From Gordionus sp. m RMFG-2023 (taxonomy: Eukaryota > Nematomorpha > Gordioida > Chordodea > Parachordodidae): 64,000 bases of DNA. Each line of letters starts with the position of its first letter. The stretch's first letter is position 1. The position numbers were made by a program, and so were the translations under genes. The stretch is taken from the NCBI RefSeq assembly GCF_954871325.1, contig NC_088775.1, forward strand, positions 80,143,561 to 80,207,560, in the 5' to 3' direction. Below, in pieces: positions 1 through 12,411 of the stretch. Under the pieces are notes generated by a model. The model was given only the letters and a program-made list of their open reading frames with translations. It searched no databases and was not told the origin of the DNA.

Positions 1-964
1 AATTAATTTCTATTTAGAACGAGAAGTTTTAAGAAAAATTTTTTATTGCTTTATATTGACTATTTATTTTTTAAGTAATGCTAGGATTAAAAAAGTTAAT
101 TCCTCCAAACATTTGTTAATAAGTATGGGATTAATTCAATTTTTTTAAATACTTGGCAAAATAAATTTTATTCTAATAAATCACAAAATAAATATATGTA
201 CCGCTAATGCTTTCAATAAATATTTTTTTATAAAAGTGAAAAAAGAGGCTTCATTTTGGAGAAACCTCTTTACAACCTAATTAAAACTATATTTATAAAT
301 AAAAAATAATTGGTTGTAGAATAAATTTCTACACGGAACGAGAAACTTTAAGGAAAAATTTTATCTCTTTATATTGGTCATTTATTATTTAAGTAATGGT
401 AGGACTAAAGTTTAAAAATGCCTGAATATTAAAAAAAGTTATATTTCTGGCTGGGATTAATCCGATTTTTTTTATAAAACTACGTAAAATAAATGTTCTA
501 ATAAATTACGTTTAATTTTAATATATTCATATAAATTATTTATATTTTCTTTAGTCCCATTCCAGGATTTTATTTTCTATATCTCTAAATTTAGCGAGTT
601 ATGCATTTTACCCATATAAAATGCGATTATGGCAAATAAAATTACCCATTAAAATTTATTAGCCATGGTGGCAATACAGTGACCCGCAGAGTTCGGAAGG
701 ACCATGAAGGTTTTTAGAAGATTCAGGGGTTATCTAAATAATGCCGATTTAATTTAGAAATGTTGAATTCAGAGTCAATTTCTTTAAATATCTCTTCTCT
801 ATATATTATAGTTCAATGGTAGGAATATTATTTTAATTATCGTATTTTTAAAAAATAAAATGATTCAAATAAAAATGTATCTTATTTTATTTTGGGATTT
901 AAAAGAATATTTATAATCAAAAGCAACAAGTCGTAAGTTAAAAGCTTTAATTTCTATAAAACAC
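1..964. other. AT-rich intergenic stretch, no gene seen
   Basis: No frame shows a conserved motif. Two segments, near 1-400, share the phrase around 'cgagaa.tttaa.gaaaaatttt' and 'tttatattg.c.atttatt', which suggests a short dispersed repeat present twice (about 1-240 and 300-500). No terminal repeats or target duplications were found for it. Confidence 0.4.
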
Positions 965-2509
965 CAGAGTTGGGAAGTACCGCGAATACTTGTATCTAAT
1001 ATACAAGATCCTTTTGCATCTTGTACTCAGTGTCTTTTTCATATTTCTATTAAGATCTTTTATTCTGAAAAGAGTCTTGAATCTTTTTCATTTTTATTTT
1101 CTTGACAAAAGATACAGATACAGATTCTTTTTAATGTTCATGTTTAAAATTTTACATATCATAGTTTATATTTTATTTACTTCGAGAATTTTGTAATTGA
1201 CAGCGAAAATTACCTGGAAAATTTACCACTCATATTAGGGTAGAAAGATAAAAAAATAACAAAAACGAAATAAGTGTATATTATATGTTATATATTAATG
1301 TAACATATAATATATCATTACCAATTTTATGTAATATTTTTAATTTGTAGGATGATTAACACTCATTGGAGGGAAATTTAATTTATAGAAATAAGTTCCC
1401 CTGAATCATATTCCAATCTTAAAATTTATGAAAATTTTTTTTAAATAAAAGTTAAAAAAGACAATTTACAGGCTAGATGTAAAACCTGTCTAAACAAAAA
1501 AATGATAAAGGGTTAAACATAATTTTGTTAAACATTATAAGTATATTATTTATGTGTAGTTAAAAGGGACATAGGTTATCTTAAAAATTCAAGTTTACAA
1601 TATTGTCTACCTTTATTAAAAGCTGCCCAAGATGGTATAGGCAAAAGATTTTAAGAAAATATTTTACTATGATTTGATAATGTGGCTTTTTTGACATCAA
1701 TATCACATCCATATTTTAAGAACTTATGGATTGAGTTGGATAATAAAATAAATAATAATAAAAGAAGCCCTAAATGTAGAACCAGACTATATAATCAAGT
1801 TGAAACTATAAAACCAATAGATTAACATCTAATATAGAAAATGATGAATATTTTTCTTTTGGTGAAACAAATGGTGCTGATGCTGAGTTCAATAATGCAA
1901 AAAACATTGAGCTGGAGGTTTTAAATTATATTAAGTCGAAATATATTATAAATGCTTAATTATCCATCCATTAAGGAAATTTTTTATACATATAATACTG
2001 CAATACCTTTATCAGCTCCAATTAAGGTTATTTAGTTTTGATACAATGTCAAGTACCCCGAAATGGCAAAGGTCTAAGGATAAATTATTTCAAAGATTTG
2101 ATTCTTATAATGAATGTATTTTAAATATTCTACAAATTAATATTTCAACTACCATTAAAAATACGAGTCTCCCTTCTCATTCTATTCTAAGGTGCCTGAT
2201 TATTAAAATTAACTTATTATTAAATGTTTTATTAATTATTGTAAATATTCATTCTTATTATATGTGTATGGTTCTTCACAAATAAATAGTAAAAACTGTA
2301 TTTTATAAGCTATTCTAAATTGGTAATGATAATTTAAAAGTATATTGTATTTAAGATACTCTAATTAAGTAAAAGATACAAGTATCTTTTATCTTGTATC
2401 TTTTTGATATTTTGTAAAAGATACTTTTATCTATATCTAAGATTCATTTTTTCATAGAGAATCTGTATCTGTATCTAGATTCCTTTTCAAGAGGACCTGC
2501 CCAACTCAG
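965..2509 (+). mobile_element. decayed hAT transposon, ends CAGAGTTGGG / CCCAACTCAG
   Basis: The left end reads CAGAGTTGGG and the right end is its near inverse (CCCAACTCAG). The flanks are taaaacac (957-964) and gaaaacac (2510-2517), a 7/8 match and the 8-bp target duplication expected of hAT elements. Subterminal zones at both ends are rich in the phrase ATACTTGTATC and its variants. Between about 1620 and 2130 on the plus strand, short frames read like a hAT C-terminal domain: an SAPI block after a YNTAIPLSAPI stretch near 1995-2030, and earlier pieces such as SHPYFKNLWIEL. Frames change often and stops are frequent, so the transposase is dead. The copy is moderately old, judging by its imperfect ends. 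Confidence 0.7.
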
Positions 2510-3138
2510 GAAAACACCAAGCATTTTATTTTATATTATTTTTTCTTCCTAATAAATAAAAAATGAGGCAGATCTCAGGGGACCCCAATGAAGGATTTTA
2601 CGGTCCAATTTTTTAAGCATTCACTCTTCTCTAGGGTGATTTGTTCCCTTTTTTAAAAAAAATTTTATTATTTTTTTTTATCTCATTTCTCTTTTACACA
2701 TATATATTTTTTAATTCATTTTTAATATATTATTAGTTTTTATATATATTTTTTTAATTATAATTCGTAAATGAAAAATTTGTGAAATTTGTTATTTAAA
2801 TAAAGTATCTAATCCATAAAAAAAATAAAAAATAAAAAAAAAATATATTAACGAAAACAAAAATTATTAATATTATTCTTTTAAATAATAATAATTGCAT
2901 ATAGTGCTAATATCTTATAATATCATAAGATATAAAATAAATTCTTTTAAAACTACAGGACGACCGGTTCATTTTCTTGTCTATCCAGTTTACAAGATAT
3001 TGATAGTCATAAAGAAATCTCTGGGCTGTCAAAAAATATAACATAAACCTCGTTAATGAATAAAATAGATCGCTGGTAAAAAATTCAAATATGACAAAGT
3101 CCTATTTAACGGGTAAAACGCTTTGGCATAATTAATCA

Positions 3139-3690
3139 CAGTGGCGTAGATAGGAATTTTCCTTAGAGGGGTCCATACATATAAAAGCCTGGGGAGCTTC
3201 GCCCCCAGACCCCCCTTTAACGGGTCTTCGGCCCTTTTGCCCGGCCTTTGGCCGGGTTTATCTTAAAAACATGTGTTGTTAAACGGCTCGATTTGAGCCG
3301 ATTTTTATAAACAGCAAACTCAATATTTTAACCAAAAAAATATTGCTCAAGCCTAGAGATTTCACGAATAATGTATAAACAAGTATTTTTTGAACATATG
3401 ATCTAAAAAATTTTTTGCTCTGGGGGAACCATATCTTCGATAGTATATAATAAATATTTTTTTTAAATGCATCAATAATATGTAATTATAATTTAGTTGA
3501 TTATTCTCATGACTTTTTAATAATACTATCCAGAATAATTTCAATAGTAATATAATATCCTTCCACAAATATCAAAACCAGAAAAAAATATAAATATTCA
3601 TGGTATTTATTTTAAATTTAATCACTTTTGAGTCTTTTGAACGTACAATCTATATAAAAAAATTTGCTCCTCTCCGTAACTACGCCACTG
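3139..3690. mobile_element. short non-autonomous hAT element, ends CAGTGGCGTAG / CTACGCCACTG
   Basis: The ends CAGTGGCGTAG and CTACGCCACTG are exact inverses over 11 bp. The flanks attaatca (3131-3138) and attaataa (3691-3698) match 7/8. At 552 bp it has no transposase. Just inside the left end is a GC-richer piece (about 3180-3260) with repeated 'cttcggccc'/'ctttggccggg' phrases. A similar piece lies at the right edge of the window (63889-64000), so this is a repeated family. Around 3270-3350 it carries one half of a MITE of the TGTTGTTAAACGGC type, with no matching other end found. Confidence 0.75.
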
Positions 3691-3845
3691 ATTAATAATA
3701 TTTACAAAACTATTCTAAAATTACATTACCTATATTAATTGCAAAAATTATTAAATTCATATATTTATCTGGAGTCAGGGGCTTCTACTTCTACCATCAC
3801 TCCCTATTGTTTCTCAGTGACTCTGTTAAAAAAATTTGTCGAATA

Positions 3846-4031
3846 TAATGTTGTTAAACGGCCCGATTTGCGTCAATTTTTTAAAACGACCCGATTAAGA
3901 TTTTAATCAAAATAATATTATCTAATCCTGGGGACTTTTCTCATAAATGGCAGAAAGGTTTAGACCTTTATTTGTCAGGCTTACATATATTATTTTGGCT
4001 AAAATCTTAATCGGTCCATTTAACAACACTA
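3846..4031. mobile_element. MITE, TGTTGTTAA family, second subfamily
   Basis: This 186-bp element begins TAATGTTGTTAAACGGCCC and ends with the inverse, ...TTTAACAACACTA. The flanks gtcgaata (3838-3845) and gtccgata (4032-4039) match 7/8. Its interior carries the phrases CCGATTAAGATTTTA / TAAAATCTTAATCGG as extended inverted repeats. That distinguishes it from the first subfamily (GGCTCGTTTTGAGCC) at 7238 and 17388. No coding capacity. Confidence 0.75.
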
Positions 4032-4802
4032 GTCCGATACATAAACTGTCATCTGTACGGTTGTGTTGGATGTTTTGGCTATGTAGGCTGATACGAGATT
4101 ATAATAAAAATACATAGATCTATTATTTTATCTCCCCCTAAGGGATTTTGAGTTCAAGATTATTTTTATAACCGTATATAATTCTAGTATAGTACGCATT
4201 TATAAACAGTTTTGCTATAGATTCCAATACATTATGACAAGATGTATTTAAAATATTTAGAAATAAATTTTAACCAAACTTTCAAAAGTTAAGTATAATT
4301 AAATTAAATAAAACTTATAAATGTCAACACAATTTATTGTAACTTTTTAAAATAGTAAATAAAACGTAAAAATTTGTATCTCACTTTTAGCAAAATATTC
4401 TAAACCTTGTTGAAATTAATAAATGAAATAAAAAATTTTTAAATCACCATTTAGTTATCTTTTTTTCTTCGTTAAATAATATAAGCCTCTAATTAATAAT
4501 AATTAAAAGGGTGTTTTCCTTATATTCAAATTTTAAATTATATCAAAGTATTTGATTGGCGGATATTAATTTTTGGTAGAAGTAAACTAAAAGAGTAAAA
4601 TATTCTCCAATTATTTTTTTAATTTATTTTCCAGATTTTTTGCGATTTAATAAATTTTTCTAATCCAATTTTAAGTAGTAATATAATTTTTAAATTGATA
4701 GATTTATGCCCTTTTTAAAAATTAATTTTCATTTTTGCTAAATTTTGATCGAGTTAATCTCGTGTTTTATAAATAAGGAAAGATAATGCCTTCATCGGGT
4801 GA

Positions 4803-5408
4803 CTAGCATCTCTGAAGTCTTTTGCTCAATACAATATCTGGTCCTTGTTCAGAGTTTAAGTTTAAGTCAATTTTTCTGCCAGAGCAATCGATTCTTAGTA
4901 AAAGATGATCTTTATACAACAAGCCGGCCCTCTTGTTATTGATAGGATTAATATAATGAACCAATACACCATCCTTTCTTTGAGTTAAAGTCAACTTTTC
5001 GTTTAAAAAAATAGACAAATAAATATATATATTACTTAAATCTAACTATGTGAAATATTTTACCGGAGAAAGATCGGGACAAGGAAGAGTTGTACGTAAA
5101 ATCGTCGATGGCCGCAAATTGATTAATTCCATTTCACATTTTTCATCAAATTTTTCAGTAGTAAGGGTCAAAGAAGCCTAATAAATACTTTTTTTTATTA
5201 TTCTAAAATTGGAAAATTACTTCGTGGTTGATTATCAGACTGTAATTATTTTTACCCCAAACAATATTATGGATATTTTCAATATCGTCCTGTAAAAAAA
5301 TGTTCATAATTGTTTTATTTTCTTCGTTTGGGTTGAAAGATGTTTCCTTAATAAAATAACCTTCAAACTCGCCGAACACATCACCAGTATAATTTAATAA
5401 TATATTCC
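4803..5408 (-). CDS. unrecognised protein, 3'-terminal exons of a split gene
   Basis: Three minus-strand coding blocks join in frame. They are 5221 to about 5408, then 5064-5177, then 4803-4994 ending in TAG. The 43-bp intron 5178-5220 is GT..TTAG, and the 69-bp intron 4995-5063 is GT..AAAG; both match the short-intron style of MED30 and MLH3 nearby. Peptide landmarks, in order, are GDVFGEFEGYFIKETSFNP, then LRPSTILRTTLPCPDLSP, then KDGVLVHYINPINNKRAGLL and LLLRIDCSGRKIDLNL near the C-terminus. Composition is balanced and unlike the low-complexity surroundings. I do not recognise the family. The beta-rich, hydrophobic/charged alternation suggests a globular domain. The upstream exon was not found. 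It may belong with the exon cluster at 8.8-10.9 kb, but nothing links them directly. Confidence 0.5.
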
Positions 5409-5409
5409 T

Positions 5410-7237
5410 ATAATAATATATACATAATATATTAGATCTTGTAAATAAATATTTTGTGTCTGATAAAACATTTCATTAATCTATTGGCAAAATAAATAAT
5501 ACGATATTGTATTAATATGGTGATAAATAATTTGGTTAAAAAAAAATATTTAAGCTCAAGGTTTTAAATAAATCAGAGAATTGTAAAGTGGTCTAATGTT
5601 GCACAAGTATACTTTGGAAGTGTATTTTTAAAAATTGTAGTCATTTCAATAGTTTTTTTTTAAAAAAGGCGTATGGTAATGGTACAAAAAAAACATAACA
5701 AACGGTAAATATTTTAATTACTATATTTTAATAGCAAAAAGATTTTTGGCATATCAATGTAAGAGAAAATTAAATATAATTAATGGGTTTTACCTGTCAG
5801 ATATCACTAATCTGCAGATTTGACAAGTAGTCACATCACTTCATTCGTTTATATGTGAGTTATAAATTTAAGTAAACTCAGGCTACTAATGGACAATATA
5901 TAGCAAATTATTCAAGCAGTTTTTATTATATATTATTATTATCCCTCATATCTTGTGAACCCTGTAAACCGCGCCTTAACCTTATCCAAGTGAGCAGTTG
6001 GTATTAGAGAAAAATTGTCAAACAGATTACATTAATAGAGGATTGTAAGCCAAGTCTGGAGTTTTAAAAAATCGAATCAACTCGTAAAAACCCGGTCTGT
6101 TTATGGAAAAATTAGTCCTTTCTAGAAGCTAAATTAAACGGAAGTATGTAATATTTTAAAAAAGTGCATAATCGCATTTAAAAAAAGGAACTTTATTTAA
6201 TTAATTATAAATTGCATTTAAAATACATTATATGCATATTTTTTGCAAAATCGAGTAATAGTATATATGAAGTTATTAAAATTTGTGCTAGGTTGGATAT
6301 GCATATTGGGTACTATCTTGAAACTGAACTTTCCCTAACAAAGAGGCACAATTTATAATCAGAGCTAACTATATCAGTTTCAATAAATTACCTTTATTAT
6401 TATTTATTTATAAGATCTTAAATTCAGTTCATCTTATTTTTATTTAATATTTAATATACTCCAATTGATATATTTATATTTATATTCGCTTTATTCCCAT
6501 CTTATTCTTTTTTTAGCTATAGCATATTTATTTTTTTTAATGTCAATATCAGTCACGGTTTACTTAATTATTCATTTTTTTGTAAGGTTCTTTCAATAGC
6601 AATAAAAATAGAAATAAATTTAAAAATAGATTAAATTATAAATGCTTGGTTCCCATTCTAAATTGCTAAATTTAAAAATCTCTCAAAACAAAAAAAAATT
6701 AGGAATCCCGCTTATATTTCCTAGTAAATTTGAAATTAATATTAATAAATGCTAGAGAAGTAAACACTTGTATTAAAATTGAGTTTTTTTAAAAAAAAAT
6801 CGCTAAAAATGAGGGAAATATCATCAAGAGATTCCTAATTTTTAGCGATATTTGTTTTTAGCGATTTAGAACCTATCCCAAATGTTTAGCATTTGGTTGC
6901 TGCTTGATTATTAAAAAGCTTATAAAATCTATTTACTCATTTTTAATTTTTTTTAAAAAGGTAGTAGATCACTTCTATAAATATTTCCATCTTGCTAACC
7001 ATGCCAATTTTTTTTATTAAATAAGGATTTTCAAAACTTTAAGTGCGGATATAAAATAAAAAGGTTCAAGTTCGGTTCTTAAAAATATGAATATCGGCTC
7101 GGGTTGAACCTTAAAAACCCGGTTGCAGCAAAAAATAATAATATTGAACAGTATGTAAAAATAAAATATTTTCAAGTAATCTTAGTTATATTTATGATGA
7201 GAAAGAATAAATTCTATGGTTGAGAACACATCTATAC
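5410..7237. other. AT-rich stretch without an identified gene
   Basis: Only short, low-complexity frames are seen. Around 6650-6870 there are repeated phrases ('aaatcgctaaaaat', 'tttttagcgat', 'cctaatttttagcgat') that form inverted copies about 100-150 bp apart. This may be a small decayed inverted-repeat element. Around 7050-7130 is a 'ggttcggttc'/'cgggttgaacc' segment resembling hAT subterminal sequence. Confidence 0.35.
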
Positions 7238-7431
7238 TAGTGTTGTTAAACGGCTTGTTTTGAGCCGATTTTTAAAAACGACTAACTCAATATTTCATCC
7301 AGTATAATATTACGCAAGCCTGAAATTTTTTTTTTAAAAGGAATAAAGGTTTGGACAACTATTAGCGAAATTTCAAGGATAAGGCAATATTTTTCTGGTG
7401 AAAATATTGAGTTAGCCGTTTAACAACACTA
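7238..7431. mobile_element. MITE, TGTTGTTAA family, first subfamily
   Basis: This 194-bp element starts TAGTGTTGTTAAACGGC and ends GCCGTTTAACAACACTA. The flanks atctatac (7230-7237) and ttctgtac (7432-7439) match 6/8. The interior keeps the subfamily phrases 'attacgcaagcctgaa' and 'aaaggtttggac', also present in the copies at 17388 and 54847. Its right end lacks the longer outer inverted repeat seen in the 17388 copy. Confidence 0.75.
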
Positions 7432-7499
7432 TTCTGTACACGCTAATTTTGTTAAATGGCAACGTCAAAGCGATAAATAGCTACTGACTGATTGTTAAA

Positions 7500-7632
7500 T
7501 CTTTAAAAGAGGTCTCTTTTGAGGTTCGGTTTAAGTTCGAGGGAAATCATTTTTAAAGGTCAGGTTCGGTTTAGAATAAGTAAATAATAACGGTTATAAC
7601 AGGTTCAGGTTTAGTTTAGATCCCTGATTTAT
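7500..7632. repeat. fragment of a hAT-type end (..TAGATCCCTG)
   Basis: The segment is made of 'ggttcggttt'/'caggttcggttta' phrases and finishes GTTTAGATCCCTG at about 7632. That is close to the inverse of the CAGGGATCCAAAC end at 12412. No partner end with a matching target duplication was found, so only a fragment is claimed. Confidence 0.4.
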
Positions 7633-8079
7633 TTGTTTAACCCTGGGCCCTATATTATCAAGAAAGTTAGTAAATAAATTGTAAGCTAGATATATATTTT
7701 GTATTATTTGAGAGAAATAACTCAAAATTAGAGATTAAACAAATTCAATTTAGGTTCGCTAGCAGCTTTATTAATCAAAAATAAAAATCAGAAAAAATGA
7801 CGACCAACTATAAAATGGCATTGACACCTATCTATTGTTAAACGCTCATTACAGTAAAGCCATTTTTCTAATACATAAATTATGCATAAAAATATTTGCC
7901 CAATATTTTATATTATAATAAATTTTATACCTAATACGTAATTCATATTAACAACTTATTCGCGAATCCTATTTTAAAAATAACAAGCCTAATATATTAG
8001 CGCATGGGAAAAAAAATAACAGAAAGAGTTTGATCAAAATATGCAAGTTTTTTTTTAAAAAGTTGCCCCCCTCCCAACC

Positions 8080-10830
8080 ACAAAAAAATCTTTAGTTCCA
8101 GCCCTGCATCTAATTTCTTGACAATATCGGACAACTGTATTTCATAGATATAGACAAGCTCATGGAGAGACTTACTCAACTGCTATAAAAGTGATTTTTA
8201 ACATTTGAGAAATTGAGCATTTTGTAGTCATTAAATAATATATTAAAATTATACATATATTAGTTATAAAAAATTATAAGGACTTATTTTAAATAGATTA
8301 TATTTACACACCTATTATTATTATATAATATGAAAATTAGCTCGGAAAATGCAACTAGTAATAGCAGACTAAAAAAAATTTAAGGTTTATATGTGTAAAT
8401 GCACAAAATATTCTAATTTTTGGAAACGATATTTTGTAACGCTCAATTTTTTAGTTTGCTTATCATTCTGCATTTATAAGCCATGATCTGGTATTCCTTT
8501 GCCTTAGTGGACTAACATAATAAATCCAAGGCTTAAAAAATGTTGATAATTTTTTTAAATATCGAGTAATTCTAAAATTCTCTCGTTGTATAATTAGTGA
8601 ATCCCTTCCCCCTTACCTTGGGCATAATTCAATATATATCATATGTAATTTATACTTTAAGTTGATAGGATTTGGTTTTTTTGGATAATATTCATTAAAA
8701 AATCTTCCGACATTGTAAATCCCTAATTTTTGGCAATATTTGCAAAGAGTCCTCGCGTCAAAGGCTATGGCTTAAAAAAACATAACATTATTATATAAAA
8801 TTGAAAGTAATTTTATGAAGAGTCAATTATTTAATTTTATTACTTAAATTAAGAACATGATCGAACGTATAATCTGGATATTTTATCCTCCTGTCAAAAG
8901 ATCTTGCTCTTTTGTTATTAGATTTACGCATTTCGTTTTCTAAAAGGTTTATATTATAATATTAATATTATCCATACATATAAATCAAGTTTAATTTTAA
9001 TGTCTATTGGATTAAAATATCTAGATTTGTTTAAATCATACTTAATGGTTTGGTTTCTTTATTGCAGTCCTCTAAATAAACCTTTAGCTCATGGAAACTG
9101 TTAGGCATATAAAGATTTTTTCGAACATTTTCTGAATCATTTGTACCCTTTTAACAATATTTTTTTTAAACATAATCTTATAAATTTTAAATAAAATATA
9201 TTTTAAACTATTGTGACATGCGTCAGATAGCTTATATCCTCAAGTATAATAATGGTTGTCAGTTCATCGTATTTCCTTCTAATTTCAACATATTTATCCA
9301 TTTGCGAAATTTCAATCTAAAATTAATTTTTTTTATTAAAATGATTACAATGGTTTAATAGCATATGATCCTTAAAATCGAAGTACCTCATTTAAATTAG
9401 TTCTTTTTGCAAATAAAGAGGTCAAATTGTGACAAATTATGCAGCGTGTATTTAGCCTAACATCATTACCCATAAGGCTTAATCCGCACACTTTGACTGA
9501 TTGGTTGCGCTTGATCTTAAAATTTAACTATTAAAAAAAAAAATTGTATAATATTTATAATTTGATATAAAAAAATATATTTACGTTACTCTCTATCCTA
9601 TAATATATATTTGGAAAGCGATGCTTCAAAGTTGTCATAACAATTTTAAGATTTCGCATTTTTTTCGCGTCGTATGTTTCATTGTTTTGTCTAAATTTGG
9701 ATATTTCTTCTTGCTTATCTACAATCGTGCCAAATGAAGATAGTTTCTTACCGACATTCGCGGATCTTATTTCGTATAAACCCTTACCATCTACACTATA
9801 ATACACGGCTTTTGATTTGTCTATATAAAGCTTGGCGCAGAGAGAAATATTGTGACTTGTTATGTTTTAACAGTATGAATTTGCATATGATAAAAAAATT
9901 TTAAAGAAAGTATTATAACTTTTTTTTTAATTATTGAATAAGGGTGCATTATAAGTCAAAATAATTTTCAAAAAATAATGATTTTCGCATTTATTCCTGT
10001 ATGTATTCACAGTTAGTGCGAATTGGCGCGAAAGATGCAAAAATTAATAAAAAATTATTATATTTCATATTTTGTACACTTAGCCGCGAATTTGCATTAT
10101 CTGTGAACGCAAGGTTATGCATTTCGTAAATTTCAATAATAGATTAATTTTTTTTTAAATAAAATTTTGATTATTTATTATAACTAAAATTATTCAATGG
10201 TGCCATTAGCTCATTCTTGATTTACGCATATACTCAATTAGCCTTCTGCGAAGGCTACCCCCCCCCCTCAACAACTTAATTTTGTCATTGATTTGTTTTT
10301 TATATAAGTGGCAATTAAAAATAAATAAAGCTCTCATGTTTAAGTGAATTATTTCTGATGAAAACTAATAAAAGCATTCCAATTACATAATTTAAGGAAA
10401 TAATTCTTTAATTACATGATTGATCCAACATAAGTTTTATCATTTATTAACTCATTCGTCTTGTTGTTTATCCCCGAGGAGAAATTTACATTGTTGCAAA
10501 AAGATATGTCATCTGCGATATTCAAACCTTTAGGAATTTAATTAGCATAATATCATAATTTTATGGATAAGAATATTATATAAAAAGATAATAACTAGAA
10601 TAGTGAATTGCTTTTTTAATTTAAATAGAATTTTTATAATAATATGTTAGCGGAAATGGGCGTAATCAGACAATCCGCGTATTGCCCAAAGATATTAATA
10701 CTACCAAAGACTTGCGATTCATTTATCAAAAGTGTACAATCAGCTGCATTCAAATGCCATTTGCTGTAGTAGACCCCTATGAAAAGCATTTCGCTTAAAT
10801 GCCTCTCACATTTTGTTAAATTCCTTTCAA
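8080..10830 (-). CDS. cluster of coding-looking exons of an unrecognised gene
   Basis: Several minus-strand blocks look coding and are separated by AT-rich GT..AG gaps. From upstream they are: about 10675-10830 (landmark GVYYSKWHLNAADCTLLI); 10440-10530 (ADDISFCNNVNFSSGIN); 9580-9835 (VYYSVDGKGLYEI, then LKIVMTTLKHRFPNIYYRI); about 9385-9530 (VCGLSLMGNDV followed by RCIICHNL); 9195-9320 (MDKYVEIRRKYDELTTI); about 9045-9150 (LYMPNSFHELKVYLEDC); and about 8865-8945 (RSFDRRIKYPDYTFDH). The block near 9385-9530 has Cys residues in a C-x(n)-CxxC arrangement that could bind zinc. Several junctions fit in-frame, for example the acceptor TTTTAG at about 9320. I could not join every piece or identify the family. 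A host gene is favoured over a transposon because no terminal repeats enclose it. Confidence 0.4.
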
Positions 10831-11579
10831 CTAGGGACTTCTATGTATGTAAACTGTTGCATTTTAATGAATGAATCCCCACTCTGATTACACTCAATTT
10901 TAGCAAATAAATGCAAAAAAAATCCAAAAATTTATGATCTAACTCTCTGAAATTTAAAAGATAGATGATATTTTAAACATATTTAAATATATTTTCGACA
11001 AAATCAGATCTTCAAATTTAAAAAAAAAATGATTTTGACAGAAATGTAATCAGCTGTGGGCAAAATACTTACCCTATAAATTTAAAACAATTTTATGAGA
11101 TATTATGCATATATTGAAATCTTTAAAATAATTATTTTTACATGAAAATAAATGGGAATTAAAATTATTTCACTCACCAATGCCTTTATTAAATGTAACT
11201 ACAATTAAGGCCCATAAAATGGATATACCAGTAAAATTATATTTCATCTATCAAAATTTTAATATATTTTTACAATTATATAAATTAGATTATATCAATA
11301 TGCTGGGAAGTGTAAACACTTCAAAAGAAAAAGTACTTTTTTTTGCTTACCAATTTAAATATTAAGTTTAAGGTCATTCTTAAGTAATCAAAATATAATT
11401 AGAAATTTAAATGAATAGAGTAGATTGAATATTAATAGAATTCGAATCTCTTTTAGGAATAATATATTTTAAAGTAGGATCCAATTTTTTAAAACATATT
11501 TATTTAGGTTCGCAAATATTTATTATATTAATAGAAATACTTGAATGACTTATTATTTTAGAAATCTTATAATTCAAGG

Positions 11580-12205
11580 TTCAGGTGCCGATTGAATTTA
11601 ATAATATTGATTTTTTATTAAATTTTGAATTTGACCCTGGATCAGATTCATTAAACTGATCTCGACTTTCGATGCAACGAACTATTCCATTCCATACAAA
11701 AAATAGAACATTTGAAAATGAAAATTTTAATATAAAAAAATATCACTTTTTTCTTTTATTAAATATTGTAGCTTGAAAGCTTAACATGTTCAATTTTTTT
11801 GCATGTTAAAATTATGTAATGTCAATCACCCCTACAAGGGGATCCGATGAGATCTAAACGGGATAGGGTAAGAGATACTTTTAAAATATTTTATACTAAT
11901 TTATTGTAGTTTTTTTTAAAAAATTATATTTTCTCAAAAATTTAACAAGCAAAACATTTTTTGCCTCTTTTTTTAATTCCATCGTGTCGTGCCAAGAACT
12001 AATCACCAAAAAAATATTTGGGTATGATAAACAATTTTTTGTGGGACAATATACGCTCTTAAAAATGACAAAAAAGGGTTTGGAAATAACCCTTGAGCTC
12101 ATTTTCGAAGATGCAAAAAAAAGAAATAATGTTACTGTCAAACTCAAGATACAGATATGGAGTAGCTTACGATTTAAACCTGAAAATTATCAAGAGAGTT
12201 AGATT
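11580..12205 (+). CDS. possible exons of an unrecognised plus-strand gene
   Basis: A plus-strand open stretch, about 11950-12202, encodes a well-balanced peptide with landmarks CQELITKKIFGYDKQFFVGQ and LIFEDAKKRNNVTVKLKI. It ends at TAG. About 300 bp upstream (11586-11655) is another coding-looking block with VPIEFNNIDFLLNFEFDPGS. I found no start codon context, promoter or family match. It may be a small spliced host gene or the remains of a transposon gene. Confidence 0.3.
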
Positions 12206-12411
12206 TCTAAAAATAAATAGTATGTTTAAGAAAGGGTTAATTTTTAAAAATTATTTATATTAAATACGAAATATATAATTAAGCTTCTATTGACGATGAT
12301 TCTAAATCGAATACCTACAATTGGACGAATTTTTTATTTATATTATCATATCTTTACTAAATTTGTGTGGCTTTTCTAAACTTTCAATATTTTTAAATTA
12401 AAGGGTTTTAT

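Noticed and set aside
990-1196. 68-aa open frame rich in Leu/Ile/Phe
   Set aside because: It lies in the subterminal repeat of the hAT copy 965-2509 and is a low-complexity AT-driven translation.
5046-5063. An 18-nt GT..AG mini-intron in the 4.8-5.4 kb gene
   Set aside because: Removing it keeps the frame and drops a TAG, but a 69-bp intron (4995-5063) also keeps the frame and is nearer the intron sizes seen in MED30 and MLH3.
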